Below, piece by piece: positions 1 through 8,510 of a DNA stretch of 19,228 nt. Each line of letters starts with the position of its first letter. The first letter of the stretch is position 1. The position numbers and the translations under genes were made by a program. The notes under the pieces were generated by a model. The model was not told where the DNA came from and did no database searches. It saw only the letters and a program-made list of their open reading frames with translations. This DNA comes from Methanosphaera sp. SHI613 (lineage in GTDB: Archaea > Methanobacteriota > Methanobacteria > Methanobacteriales > Methanobacteriaceae): positions 1 through 19,228 of the forward strand of contig MVJJ01000066.1 in assembly GCA_003266145.1 (NCBI GenBank). Reading direction: 5' to 3'.

Positions 1-2060
1 ATCCATCATCAGTTACTGTAGCAGTTACACTTACGGTTTTTCCTACTTCAGTATCATTGTAAGGATAGGTTATTTTACCGTCCTCATCAGTAGTTAAAAC
101 TACTTCGATAGGTTCATCAAGACCATCATCAATTGTTAATGTTACATTTACACCAACAATAGGATTACCATCTTCATCTGTTACAACTACTTCAATAGGT
201 GTTGTACCATTGATAGAAGTATTTTCTATTGGTGTTATTTCAACAGTGACATCCATTGGTTCTACTTCAACAGGTTCTTCTTTACTTGCAGGACCATATG
301 CATCATTTTCTGGATGATCTACAGTAATTGTAATGTCGGAATCTGTTTCAGGAGTAAAGTCAACAGTTATCTGACCATTCTCATCTGTTTTTGCAGTTAC
401 ATTAGCTAGTACATTTCCTTCAGCATCTTTAATGATTACTGTTACTTCTTCATCTTTGATGTTTTTAGTAACTTCTTCATCATCAACGATAGTAGTATTT
501 GTTAATGTAATAGTTGCAGTTGTAGTTTCATGAGCAGTTATTGGACTTTCTGGATCTACAGTTACATCTATTTCAATTCCAATTTTTTCTACTTCAAATG
601 TTGTTGAATCTGTATTTGATTGTTTGTAACCATTGTCTTCATCTTCTTTGAAGTAACCTGATATTGTTACATTTTTACCTTCTTGTGTATTGGTATAGTT
701 GTATACTGCTTCACCATCAATTACATCTACTTCTACAAATTGACCATCTACAATTAATAGTACTGTTCCATTTACTGGTTGATCTAATTCATCGGTTACT
801 GTAATTTTTACTTTTGCAGTTTCATTGATATCTACATTTTCAGATGTGATATCTAATGTTGTTTTCATTGCTTTTATGTTGGTGATTGTTTCACTTTCAC
901 TATTTGCATTGTAAACATTGTTTTCTGCATAGTTTACAGTTATTTCAATATCTTCTGTTGAAATTGGTGTGAAGTCTACTTTAACTTGACCATTTTCATC
1001 AGTAGCTAATGTTGTTGAATTAAGTGTTGTACCATCTTGTGTTACAGTTACTTGTACTGGTTCACCTGCAGCTAAGTGTGTGGTGCTGTTTGATAGTGTG
1101 ATTGTTGTGCTTGTTGGTTTGTGTGCTTTAACGCCGGATTCTGTTTGAATGTCTATTGTTGTGTTTAATCTATCTACTGTAAATGTGGTTGGTTGACTTT
1201 CTGATTCTTTATAACCATTTGTTTGATTTTCTATATATTTAGCTGATACAGTTACTACTTCATATCCTGTGGTTGGTGCATATGCATCTGTAGGTCCACA
1301 TTCATATGTTGCTATACCATTTTCATCTGTTTCAATAGTTTGAGCTACTTCCTGACCATTAATTGTTAATTGGACTTGTCCTTTTACAGGATTTCCTTCC
1401 TCATCAGTTACAACTACAGAGATTATGCTTGTACCATTTATTGTGGTATTTGTTGCAGTTATTGTTGTGGTTGTAGCAATTGATAGGATAGGTGCTACTG
1501 GAAGTACAGCCTCTGATCTATTGTAAACATCGTTTTCTGGATGATCAGCAGTTATTGTAATTTCACCACAAGTTACTGGAGTAAACTTAACTTCTACTTG
1601 ACCATTTGAATTTGTTTGTGCTTCAATGACAGTAGCTAGTATATTATCATATTCATCTTTAATGACTACGTTTAATACTTCACCACTTACTGGTTGTCCA
1701 TCATGGGTTAATGTTACAGTTGCAGTTGCTTCTTTGTGTGCTGTTACATCACTGCTATTTGTTATAGCAATATCGGTACCTAATTTTAGAACTTCAAATT
1801 CAGTTGATTCTGTATTTGACTTTAAGTATCCTTTAGTTGGATTTTCTTCAAAGTAACCAGATATTGTGACGTTTTTACCAATTTGTGTATTAGTGTATTG
1901 GTATACTCCTACACCATTAGTTATTGGCACTTCTACAAAGTTACCATCTACACTTAACATTACTGTACCATTGAGTGGGTTTCCTTCATTGTCTGTTACT
2001 TGTAAGTTTATATCATTTGTTCCATTTATTGAAACATCACTAGATGTGATTGTTAATTTT
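1..2060 (-). repeat. Tandem Ig-like repeats inside the adhesin (about 200-residue period)
   Basis: Two alternating domain types recur about every 585-635 bp. Type A carries a VTDExGNPxxGxVxLxVDG-like strand pattern and reads near positions 2040-1920, 1440-1320, 850-730 and 215-95. Type B carries an AHKxTTxTITLT-like start (near 1735, 1125 and 540) and a VxFTPxTxxxITITxxHPENxxYN end. Each A+B pair ends in an NGYKxSxTxxTTFxVxxL linker. Copies are diverged at both DNA and protein level, so this is an old protein repeat, not a recent DNA duplication. Architecture resembles bacterial Ig-like (Big) domains in stalk regions. Confidence 0.8.
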
Positions 2061-4942
2061 GTTGGAACAGGTCTGATTTTTACTTCAATTTCTGTTGAAT
2101 TTTCAGCTTTGATATGGGATTCATTTCCTTCAAATACTGCAGTTATATTGTAATCTTGTGTTGAATTGATTTTTATTGAATCAGTTGTGAATTGACCATT
2201 TTCATCTACATGAACTGTTATTGGTTCATTTCCTGTTCCAATATTAATAATTATATCAGTTGGACCAACAGGTGTTGTTCCATCATTTTCGGTTAATGTA
2301 CCGCTAATTACAATATCATCACCAACATACACTTCAGTTTTATCAACATTAAGTGTTAGGTTAGTTTTTATAATTATATGTACCTGAGCATCGTCTGTAT
2401 CATCATTATAATGATCAGTTAATCCCTCATAACTTACATGAATACCTTTAATACCTGCACTTTGAATGGTACTACTATCTACTGTTATAGAATAACTACC
2501 ATCATCATTTGTAGTTGTTGTATAAGGACCATTGTTGTCATCATCAACAGTGATTGTTACTGTTGCACCAGCTATAGGCACTTGAGTAATCTCTGCAGGA
2601 TCTGCCTTAAGATTAGGCTTATCATTTATACCCTGTAAAATACCTTCATATTTACCTTCCATAGCATAAAGATTACCTTCAACAACAAAAGTATCCCCTT
2701 TAGTTACATTGTATTCAACATTATTGACTGTGACATTAGTACTTAGTACTTTAAATACTTTAAATGTAACTTCTGAATCAAGGAAATCATCATCTTTTGA
2801 TATGAATTTAAATGTCATATTGTTATCATATTTTTCTAATTCTGTCACAGGAATCATAATCAGTGAACTAGACTCTAAAACATTTAAAGGATATTCTGTG
2901 AAAAATACACCATTTAAGAAAACCTGAATTGTTCCATCAATATATTTATCATCTCCACTGGTCAAATAAACATTACGAATATTAAATGAAATCGCTGTTT
3001 CATTATCAGTACCGTTTAATGTTACATTGACTTCTGGATGATATCTTATACTGGTATCTATTAGTCTATCTGAACCTCCTTGAGGTATGAGAGTTATATT
3101 GTATGAGAGAGTATTGTTTATATAGGTATTTCCAGTTGCACTAGCAAATTGATTGTAAAATAGTGCATCATTGTCTTCACCATAATAAAGATTAGTGTTA
3201 TTTACAAAGTTGTTATTGTTAACAGTTGTAGTAGTTAGACCATATTCTTCCATTGGTGCCATTACCAAGTAATTGTCCTCTCCATTAACATGGTTGTTAG
3301 TGAAGTTGTTATTATCCATGTTTAACTCACCAAAGAAGTTATATGCAATTGCACTTCCTCTACTGTTACAGTCAGATAGGTTATTGTTATTGAAATTTAC
3401 TGTTCCTTCAACTAGATAAATACCTGCACCGTTTCCTTGAGGAGGTTCAAGTGTAGCATTTACATTTGAGAAGTTGGAATTTGTAATAGTTGTTTCACCA
3501 TAATTATAGTTTACTAATACTCCACCATTATATGAGGAATATACATCAAATGCTGTAACATTATCTGCTTCTAATGTTCCACCATTATTACTGAAAACTC
3601 CACCCCATGCAGAGGTTAAATTATCTAATTGGGAATTTTTAATAGTCAAATCACCTTCATTATAAATTGTTCCACCATACTGTTCTTCATCATAATCAAT
3701 ATCATTATCATATACTATTGTACTGTTATGAACATTTAATCCTTCAATATCTGCAGTTCCATGGTTTGCTATTACACCACCATATCTTCTTGAAGATACA
3801 TCTGTAACATTTGTATTCTTAATATTCATTTGTCCAGCATAGTTTATGATAGCTCCACCTTCAACGGTAGAAGTTGCATTGTTAATGTTTACGTTTTCAA
3901 TGTTGAATATTCCACCATCATTTAGGAATACTGCCCCATTTTGCCCAGTTAAATCCGTAAAATTACTGTTTTTAACTGTTACCTGTGGAGTAAATGTACC
4001 ATCTTTTAGGACAGATATTGCTCCACCATAATGGTTTCCTTCAGTTAGCATATTTGTAGCATTGGTTGAAGTAATGTTTCTAAATGTACTATTTTCTATA
4101 GTGGCTATAGATTGTTCATAGTTTGCTATTGCACCACCGTACCAATTTGCTTCAATATCTTCAAATGTACAGTTAATTACATGCAAAGTACCTCTGTTAT
4201 CTATTGCTCCCCCTCTGTCAGCAGTTTTTTGCCAAGATTGAGAACCACGTGGGATTCCACTAGCGTTTCCATCACGGAATACAATATTCTGAACGGTAAC
4301 TTCATTTCCAACAGATATACTCAACATGTTTGTAGTCCAGTTTTTACCAGACCATACAATTGTTTTACCAGGTTCTCCCATTATTGTAAAGTGTAAATTA
4401 TTATTTGGTTCAATATATACTGCATAATCTTCAGATTCATAAACTGTTTCTGCTTTACCATCATCAGCCATCATATATATGACATTACGTGTAGCAGTAA
4501 CTTTACCAATAGCTGAATATATATCAGTAGGATTCTGGATAGTACCTTGAGCATAACCTCTTTCATTTACTTTTGGTCCACCAGCAGGCGGATTAATTAT
4601 CGTACCGACATTATGTGGTCTTACATAGATATAATTAGGATTACTATTACCACTAGGTGTCTGCTTAATATTCTTACTATGTGTTGTATCTGTGTCTATT
4701 GTTTTTGTCTGTTTATTTATTGTCTTATCATAGTTTTCATTCTTTTCATTCGTCTTCATATTACTTACGGTTTCTTCGACATCATGTGTCGCTTGGACAG
4801 ATGACGTGTCTGAAACGACCTTTGGTTCAATACTTGTCTGATTTCCATCATCTACGCTTACAGCACTTAGTGCCGTAATTCCTAGGAGTAGAATAACGGT
4901 TATCATGAGAAATATTAAACACGATTTCACATGAAATTTCAA
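1..4942 (-). CDS. Adhesin-like surface protein, N-terminal part (runs off left edge)
   Basis: The frame is open for 1,647 codons with no stop, so the C-terminus and any cell-wall anchor lie outside the window. I chose the TTG at 4942-4940 because AAGGAGG (4951-4957) sits 8 bases before it; an in-frame GTG (4930) and ATG further in are less well placed. Residues about 1-27 form a signal peptide with a basic start, a hydrophobic core and a likely cleavage after ALSA. A Thr/Lys/Asn linker follows. Residues about 235-620 carry repeated GGAI / NSNFxN / TVxNxNF patterns typical of right-handed beta-helix (Pmp-like) adhesins. From about residue 740 onward come tandem Ig-like domains. NxT/NxS sequons are abundant, as expected for an archaeal glycoprotein. 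Family knowledge: such adhesin-like proteins are numerous in Methanosphaera and Methanobrevibacter and are thought to mediate cell-cell or host contact. The ligand is unknown. Confidence 0.88.
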   Translation of the reverse strand, partial: MKFHVKSCLIFLMITVILLLGITALSAVSVDDGNQTSIEPKVVSDTSSVQATHDVEETVSNMKTNEKNENYDKTINKQTKTIDTDTTHSKNIKQTPSGNSNPNYIYVRPHNVGTIINPPAGGPKVNERGYAQGTIQNPTDIYSAIGKVTATRNVIYMMADDGKAETVYESEDYAVYIEPNNNLHFTIMGEPGKTIVWSGKNWTTNMLSISVGNEVTVQNIVFRDGNASGIPRGSQSWQKTADRGGAIDNRGTLHVINCTFEDIEANWYGGAIANYEQSIATIENSTFRNITSTNATNMLTEGNHYGGAISVLKDGTFTPQVTVKNSNFTDLTGQNGAVFLNDGGIFNIENVNINNATSTVEGGAIINYAGQMNIKNTNVTDVSSRRYGGVIANHGTADIEGLNVHNSTIVYDNDIDYDEEQYGGTIYNEGDLTIKNSQLDNLTSAWGGVFSNNGGTLEADNVTAFDVYSSYNGGVLVNYNYGETTITNSNFSNVNATLEPPQGNGAGIYLVEGTVNFNNNNLSDCNSRGSAIAYNFFGELNMDNNNFTNNHVNGEDNYLVMAPMEEYGLTTTTVNNNNFVNNTNLYYGEDNDALFYNQFASATGNTYINNTLSYNITLIPQGGSDRLIDTSIRYHPEVNVTLNGTDNETAISFNIRNVYLTSGDDKYIDGTIQVFLNGVFFTEYPLNVLESSSLIMIPVTELEKYDNNMTFKFISKDDDFLDSEVTFKVFKVLSTNVTVNNVEYNVTKGDTFVVEGNLYAMEGKYEGILQGINDKPNLKADPAEITQVPIAGATVTITVDDDNNGPYTTTTNDDGSYSITVDSSTIQSAGIKGIHVSYEGLTDHYNDDTDDAQVHIIIKTNLTLNVDKTEVYVGDDIVISGTLTENDGTTPVGPTDIIINIGTGNEPITVHVDENGQFTTDSIKINSTQDYNITAVFEGNESHIKAENSTEIEVKIRPVPTKLTITSSDVSINGTNDINLQVTDNEGNPLNGTVMLSVDGNFVEVPITNGVGVYQYTNTQIGKNVTISGYFEENPTKGYLKSNTESTEFEVLKLGTDIAITNSSDVTAHKEATATVTLTHDGQPVSGEVLNVVIKDEYDNILATVIEAQTNSNGQVEVKFTPVTCGEITITADHPENDVYNRSEAVLPVAPILSIATTTTITATNTTINGTSIISVVVTDEEGNPVKGQVQLTINGQEVAQTIETDENGIATYECGPTDAYAPTTGYEVVTVSAKYIENQTNGYKESESQPTTFTVDRLNTTIDIQTESGVKAHKPTSTTITLSNSTTHLAAGEPVQVTVTQDGTTLNSTTLATDENGQVKVDFTPISTEDIEITVNYAENNVYNANSESETITNIKAMKTTLDITSENVDINETAKVKITVTDELDQPVNGTVLLIVDGQFVEVDVIDGEAVYNYTNTQEGKNVTISGYFKEDEDNGYKQSNTDSTTFEVEKIGIEIDVTVDPESPITAHETTTATITLTNTTIVDDEEVTKNIKDEEVTVIIKDAEGNVLANVTAKTDENGQITVDFTPETDSDITITVDHPENDAYGPASKEEPVEVEPMDVTVEITPIENTSINGTTPIEVVVTDEDGNPIVGVNVTLTIDDGLDEPIEVVLTTDEDGKITYPYNDTEVGKTVSVTATVTDDG

Positions 4943-4950
4943 GGTTTAGT

Positions 4951-5029
4951 CCTCCTTGAGTTATAAAGTAATCAATTAGTAATCAATTAATTACATTTAT
5001 TTATTTTATTAATTTAAGCATATATATGT
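4951..5029 (-). promoter_or_regulatory. Adhesin leader: RBS, 11-bp tandem repeat and candidate TATA box
   Basis: On the minus strand a TATA-like CATATATATG palindrome (5019-5028) would place transcription start near 4995-5000, giving a leader of about 55 bases. Within that leader the 11-mer gtaatcaatta (plus-strand reading) occurs twice head to tail at 4968-4978 and 4979-4989. A strong AAGGAGG ribosome site follows at 4951-4957, which decides the TTG start. A second TATA-like TTTATATAG (about 5089-5102) further upstream is an alternative. The promoter call is from base pattern only. Confidence 0.45.
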
Positions 5030-5600
5030 AACTACATATCAAAAGACATTGATATATTGATTTATTTAAACAATAGATAAGACATTTAAAAGCTATATAA
5101 TTTTAAGGTATTTAATATTTTTCTTTAATTGATATTCGTTGTTTATTCATTTAAATAATCAAATAAAATATTATTAATTTAGACATACTAAAAAATAAGA
5201 TTTTTTTTATACAATGTAAAAAAAGTTTCTGAAAAAATTCTTCAAAAAAAAGATATTTGAATATTATCTTTAAACGCTTTATAATAAGATGAGATATTTA
5301 AATTATTTTTTGTTTAATGATATATAATGTTCATTTCTTTTGTGATTAAAATTATTTTATAACCAGGGATGATGAATTATAATATTAATCACCATCTTAA
5401 TGATAATCATAAATATTTTCAATTATTAATACAATTTCATACATATTTACTTAAAATATAACAATAATTATATATTAAATATTATTATATTCAAGAATAA
5501 TTATCAATATGAATTTCATTCAGGATAAACCATGATTAATGATTAAATGATATGACATGAAATAACATCAGATGTAATTGATTGAAAAGAAGTTTATATT
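4990..5600. other. AT-rich intergenic spacer
   Basis: No credible gene, tRNA or box C/D RNA was found here on either strand. It is extremely AT-rich, with A/T runs and short chance inverted repeats. It separates the 3' end of the ribosomal cluster from the adhesin promoter. Confidence 0.6.
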
Positions 5601-5638
5601 AAAAAGTAAAAAAAATATAAAAATATTTTTTTGGGGGG
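5601..5638 (-). terminator. Likely U-tract terminator after rps27ae
   Basis: About 65 bases past the rps27ae stop, the minus strand reads a C6 run (complement of G6 at 5633-5638), then A7, a short AAAAATATTTTT self-complement, and T8 at about 5605-5612. Poly-U tracts are the usual archaeal termination signal, and the place at the end of a long co-directional cluster fits. The hairpin itself is weak. Confidence 0.4.
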
Positions 5639-5701
5639 TCAGTTGATTAATGTATTTTTAGATTCGTGTTTCGATATTATATATTTTATTATATGTTATA
5701 T

Positions 5702-5857
5702 TTATTCATTTTTCCATTGTGTGTATCCACAACGACCACATGAATATCTGTCACCATGGTCAGCCATAAAGATACCATGTGAACATCTTACACATTCAGG
5801 GTTTTTTCTTACGATTTTACCATCTTTAACTTCGTATAATTCGTATTTTTTTGACAT
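5702..5857 (-). CDS. rps27ae: 30S ribosomal protein S27ae
   Basis: A 51-residue basic protein beginning MSKKYELYEVKDGK. Four cysteines at residues 22, 25, 40 and 43 form a C-x2-C...C-x2-C zinc ribbon, with the family's CxxC-x-H-G-x-F-M-A-x-H-x-D-R-x-x-C-G-x-C-G-Y signature visible. It is a zinc-binding component of the small ribosomal subunit; archaea encode it without the ubiquitin fusion seen in eukaryotes. The ATG at 5857 is preceded by GGGGAGAT about 5 bases upstream. It lies 18 bases after rps24e, the normal partner in archaeal genomes, and is the last gene of the minus-strand cluster. It is easily overlooked because of its size. Confidence 0.95.
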   Translation of the reverse strand: MSKKYELYEVKDGKIVRKNPECVRCSHGIFMADHGDRYSCGRCGYTQWKNE

Positions 5858-5875
5858 TTACATATCTCCCCTTAT

Positions 5876-6208
5876 TTATTCTTCTGAAGCTGCTTCTTCT
5901 GCTTCTTCTTCGGAAGCTACTTCTTCTTCAGGTTCTTCATTTTTAGCTTTAACGGATTCGGTTTCGATTTCGTTTAATTTTTCTACAGAGTCATATATTT
6001 TTGCTAAACCTACTGCTTTAGCTTCTCCGTAACTAGGCTTCATGCTGTCCACCACTAGGAGATCTTTAGATGAGTCTTCGAGTGCTATGAGTTTGTGTTT
6101 TACATCTAAGATTTTTGGTGTTCCTTCAGCCTGATAGTCACATTCGAATTTAATTTCTGTCCTATTCAATAATGGGTTTTCTTTCTTTTCTAATATTGTT
6201 ATTTCCAT
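5876..6208 (-). CDS. rps24e: 30S ribosomal protein S24e
   Basis: A 110-residue protein whose first ~85 residues match S24e: MEITILEKKENPLLNRTEI start, central LKHKL-like strand, and a YGEAKAVGLAKIYDS motif. It is a small-subunit protein of archaeal and eukaryotic ribosomes. The last ~20 residues are almost entirely Glu, Ala and Ser, an acidic tail that extends beyond the conserved core. The start has only a weak AAGGAA ribosome site, overlapping the end of the upstream kinase gene 7 bases away, so translational coupling is likely. It is followed by rps27ae. Confidence 0.93.
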   Translation of the reverse strand: MEITILEKKENPLLNRTEIKFECDYQAEGTPKILDVKHKLIALEDSSKDLLVVDSMKPSYGEAKAVGLAKIYDSVEKLNEIETESVKAKNEEPEEEVASEEEAEEAASEE

Positions 6209-6215
6209 ATTATCG

Positions 6216-6725
6216 TTATTCCTTAATTAATTGATTATAATAATTTAAAGCCTTATCATAGGCTTGTGTTGAATTCACCAACACGACACCTTCTTTAGGT
6301 TGTCCGTATAATATATATGTATTTTCCGGTGAATTTAGTATTGCCGGCAGTACAGCCAAATCCTCTTCTCCATCAACGACTATTATTATCGGATTGTCTT
6401 TTGTTGATGTTTTGATTGAGCTTTCGATTAATTCTATTAGTTCATCTGTTAGTACGCCGGGTGGATTTTCAACATATAAAATGTTGTCTGTATGATCCAA
6501 GTTATGTTGTACAGGTCTGCGTTCGATTAAATTATCAACAATACATATTTGAGGAGTTAATCCTAATTCTACCAATGTTCTTGTTGTCACGTCCCCTATG
6601 CCAATTACTAGCTTTTCATCAGATAACTGTTCTCGTATTTCATCCTGAATCAAATCAATGGATTCATACAAGTTACCTAATGGTTTTTTAAATTCTTTTC
6701 TTAAAGTTTTAGGTAATTTCAGCAC
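6216..6725 (-). CDS. GTP-dependent dephospho-CoA kinase (DUF359 family)
   Basis: A 169-residue protein of the archaeal DUF359 family, now known as GTP-dependent dephospho-CoA kinase, which does the last step of coenzyme A synthesis: phosphorylation of the 3'-hydroxyl of dephospho-CoA. Visible family marks are the GDVTT loop (residues 44-48), IVDNLIERR with acidic D64, and a later VDGEEDLAVLPAI stretch. It is unrelated to bacterial CoaE and lacks a classical Walker A motif, as expected. It starts at GTG 6725 with AGGCGAT about 5 bases before. The gene sits between rpoE2 and rps24e, the standard position in Methanobacteriales, which strengthens the call. Confidence 0.88.
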   Translation of the reverse strand: MLKLPKTLRKEFKKPLGNLYESIDLIQDEIREQLSDEKLVIGIGDVTTRTLVELGLTPQICIVDNLIERRPVQHNLDHTDNILYVENPPGVLTDELIELIESSIKTSTKDNPIIIVVDGEEDLAVLPAILNSPENTYILYGQPKEGVVLVNSTQAYDKALNYYNQLIKE

Positions 6726-6742
6726 GAATATCGCCTTTTAAT

Positions 6743-6931
6743 TTACTCTTCTTTAACTCTTAAGGCATATCTTCCGGGTACTCTGATATTTAATTCCTTA
6801 GCTAAGTCTGAATTATCAGGATCTAGGATAACTATTAATCCATTCCAATTGCTTGATGTTTTATATCCGCATAAGGGACATTCATCATTAAATGATATTA
6901 TACTACATCTTGGACATGCTTTTTCTGCCAT
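6743..6931 (-). CDS. rpoE2: RNA polymerase subunit E'' (Spt4 homologue)
   Basis: A 62-residue protein from ATG 6931. Cysteines 6, 9, 18 and 21 form the zinc ribbon (CPRC...CPLC), followed by a short NusG-binding core with SxxWNGLIVILDPxxS and a GRYALRV end. Family knowledge: archaeal RpoE'' is Spt4, which pairs with Spt5/NusG as an elongation factor on RNA polymerase. A GTG one codon upstream (6934) could also serve; ATG is preferred because AGGAG lies 8 bases before it. It directly follows rpoE1, as is usual in archaea. Confidence 0.93.
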   Translation of the reverse strand: MAEKACPRCSIISFNDECPLCGYKTSSNWNGLIVILDPDNSDLAKELNIRVPGRYALRVKEE

Positions 6932-6963
6932 CACATAATCTCCTATAAAACTTGTTCATACTT

Positions 6964-7518
6964 TTAATTATTTTTATTTTTTTCTTCATCAATCCATTCG
7001 AAACGACCTAATCCAGGTTGTCTCATGGTTAAACCGATTTTACATTCCTTAGTTGATTTTCCCTTCATACTTACTGCAACTATTCTTGCACGTACGAAGT
7101 CGGTTTGATCTAAGGACTTGGTTGATTCCTTAGCAACTAATGCTCCACGTTTTTCATCATATGATATGAAGTCATCGGTTATTTGAGATACGTGAACTAA
7201 TCCATCTATTGGTCCTATTCTTACGAATGAACCGAATTCGATTATTTCAATTACTTCTCCATCAACTATTTCATGCAGTACAGGTTTAAAGAATAATGCT
7301 TTAAATTTTACATGATAAAATGCTGATCCATCACCTATGACCACTTGTCCAACGTTATGTTCAAGTATGTCTGTGACCATTATCAATATACCTAATTGCT
7401 TATCTATTTTACCAACGTATTTCCTGTTTAATATTTCGGCTGCTGTTTCATCAAATGGATTATCAAAGCTACTCGGTGGTATTCTAACAGTATCTTCAAT
7501 TGTTGTTATTTCATACAC
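6964..7518 (-). CDS. rpoE1: RNA polymerase subunit E' (Rpb7 homologue)
   Basis: The protein has the Rpb7-type N-terminal domain (EDTVRIPP near the start, then ILNRKYVGKID and a GxGSAFYHVKFKALFFKP strand) followed by an S1 RNA-binding fold (VxIIEFGSFVRIGPIDGLVHVSQI). With Rpb4 it forms the stalk of archaeal RNA polymerase, which binds nascent RNA. The longest frame begins at TTG 7533, but I prefer GTG 7518: family members start MYxI shortly before EDTVRIPP, and a GGGG element lies 7 bases before this GTG. That gives 184 residues. It follows ppa by 17 bases and precedes rpoE2. Confidence 0.92.
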   Translation of the reverse strand: MYEITTIEDTVRIPPSSFDNPFDETAAEILNRKYVGKIDKQLGILIMVTDILEHNVGQVVIGDGSAFYHVKFKALFFKPVLHEIVDGEVIEIIEFGSFVRIGPIDGLVHVSQITDDFISYDEKRGALVAKESTKSLDQTDFVRARIVAVSMKGKSTKECKIGLTMRQPGLGRFEWIDEEKNKNN

Positions 7519-7535
7519 TTTTATGCCCCACAAGA

Positions 7536-8063
7536 TTATTCGTATTTTTCTTTATAGAGTTCCATTGCATGAAGTACTGCTTCTTTTGCAGCTTCATTAT
7601 CTTCCCAACCATTGATTTCGACTGTTTTGTTTTCAAGTGCTTTGTATTGGCTAAAGAAATGTTCAATTTCCTTAAGATAATGTTCAGGTAATTGTGATAT
7701 ATCAGTTATATCTGCAAATCTTGGATCTTCTACAGGTACTGCTAATAATTTATCATCACTATCTCCTTGATCAATCATTCTCATGATACCGATTGGCCTA
7801 GCATCAATGATGCATCCAGGGAAAGTTGCTTGGTCCATAATTACGAGTACATCGAATGGATCTCCATCTTCCCATAATGATTTTGGCATGAATCCGTATT
7901 CTGCTGGGTAATGGAACGGTGAGAATAATACTCTATCGAGTGCGAAAGCTTCTTTATCTTTATCGTATTCGTATTTGTTACGGGAACCGGTTGGTATTTC
8001 TACTACAACTGTTATTTCATTAGGTACATCTGATCCTGCTTCTATATCTTTCCAAAGGTTCAT
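7536..8063 (-). CDS. ppa: Inorganic pyrophosphatase, soluble type
   Basis: A 175-residue family I pyrophosphatase that hydrolyses diphosphate to two phosphates, pulling biosynthetic reactions forward. The signature EDGDPFDVLV (E65-V74) holds the metal-binding acidic residues D66, D68 and D71. The family's EIPTGSRNKYEYD (residues 22-34) and HYPAEYGF (51-58) are also present. Length is normal for the family. The ATG at 8063 has GGAGG 7 bases before it. It sits between the PIN-domain gene and rpoE1, an arrangement conserved in Methanobacteriales. Confidence 0.95.
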   Translation of the reverse strand: MNLWKDIEAGSDVPNEITVVVEIPTGSRNKYEYDKDKEAFALDRVLFSPFHYPAEYGFMPKSLWEDGDPFDVLVIMDQATFPGCIIDARPIGIMRMIDQGDSDDKLLAVPVEDPRFADITDISQLPEHYLKEIEHFFSQYKALENKTVEINGWEDNEAAKEAVLHAMELYKEKYE

Positions 8064-8094
8064 TATTTTTCCTCCAGTATATTAATGTTTTTGA

Positions 8095-8510
8095 TTACTT
8101 GTTATGTTTAATATAACCATCAACTTCTAAATACCTGTGTTGTCTTAGATAAACTACTGTGATTCCAAGGTCTCTTGCCTTTTTTCTAAGAATCCTGTCA
8201 TTTGTACATAGCACATCATCAACGCTACAGTACTTAAGCAACAGGTTATCTACATGTTCTGTCTTGTCGATTTGAACTACTTCAAAAGGCTTTCTTTTGG
8301 CTATCTGCATTGCGATGCTTGCGGCCAACTTGTTTTTTCCCTTGCTTTTGTTTTTGAGTTTATCCAATTCATCGATTACAAGTGATGGAACTACTAATTT
8401 ATAATATGATGGTAACAGACTCGTTAGCTGTGTGACTACATCCACATCTAATTGAATCATCATCATCAAAAATTTGTATCAACAACCGCTTTATGCTTTG
8501 ATGATACCAT
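8095..8510 (-). CDS. PIN-domain (Fcf1-like) nuclease, split by a -1 frameshift at 8467-8475
   Basis: Residues after the shift match a PIN-domain ribonuclease of the Fcf1-like type: VVPSLVIDELDKL (conserved Glu), VDDVLCTNDRILRKKA (acidic residues) and the terminal YLRQHRYLE typical of that group. The continuous frame starts only at TTG 8469 and lacks the first catalytic Asp. That Asp is present in another frame: ATG 8510, with GGAGG 10 bases before it, encodes MVSSKHKAVVDTNF and then meets TGA at 8468-8466. Stepping back one base after TTT gives VVDTNFLMMMIQLDV, an excellent PIN start, for a product of 138 residues. The junction is A_AAT_TTT then TGA. The reconstructed gene overlaps the 3' end of eif2g by 20 bases. 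Possible causes are a homopolymer sequencing error, a real mutation, or programmed slippage. Role inferred from family: RNA processing, perhaps of rRNA. Confidence 0.8.

Noticed and set aside
1..2060. The adhesin repeats viewed as a possible DNA repeat array or CRISPR.
   Set aside because: Copies are diverged, about 600 bp apart and keep one open reading frame; no short identical repeats with spacers exist anywhere in the window.
4926..4941. TTTCACATGAAATTTC resembles an archaeal origin (ORB-like) repeat, with cdc6 also in the window.
   Set aside because: It is a single copy within the adhesin start codons, far from cdc6, and no cluster of similar repeats or G-run was found in any spacer.
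5249..5271. AAAGATA / TATCTTT inverted repeat in the adhesin-rps27ae spacer.
   Set aside because: Seven-bp A/T-only inverted repeats are expected by chance in DNA this AT-rich; no promoter or U-run supports it.
5365..5420. GATGATGA resembling a box C of a C/D guide RNA.
   Set aside because: No CTGA D box or C'/D' pair at suitable distances; TGAT-rich words are common in this spacer.
5631..6032. A 133-codon plus-strand frame opposite rps27ae and rps24e.
   Set aside because: It is antisense to two clear ribosomal protein genes and its composition is a complement artefact.
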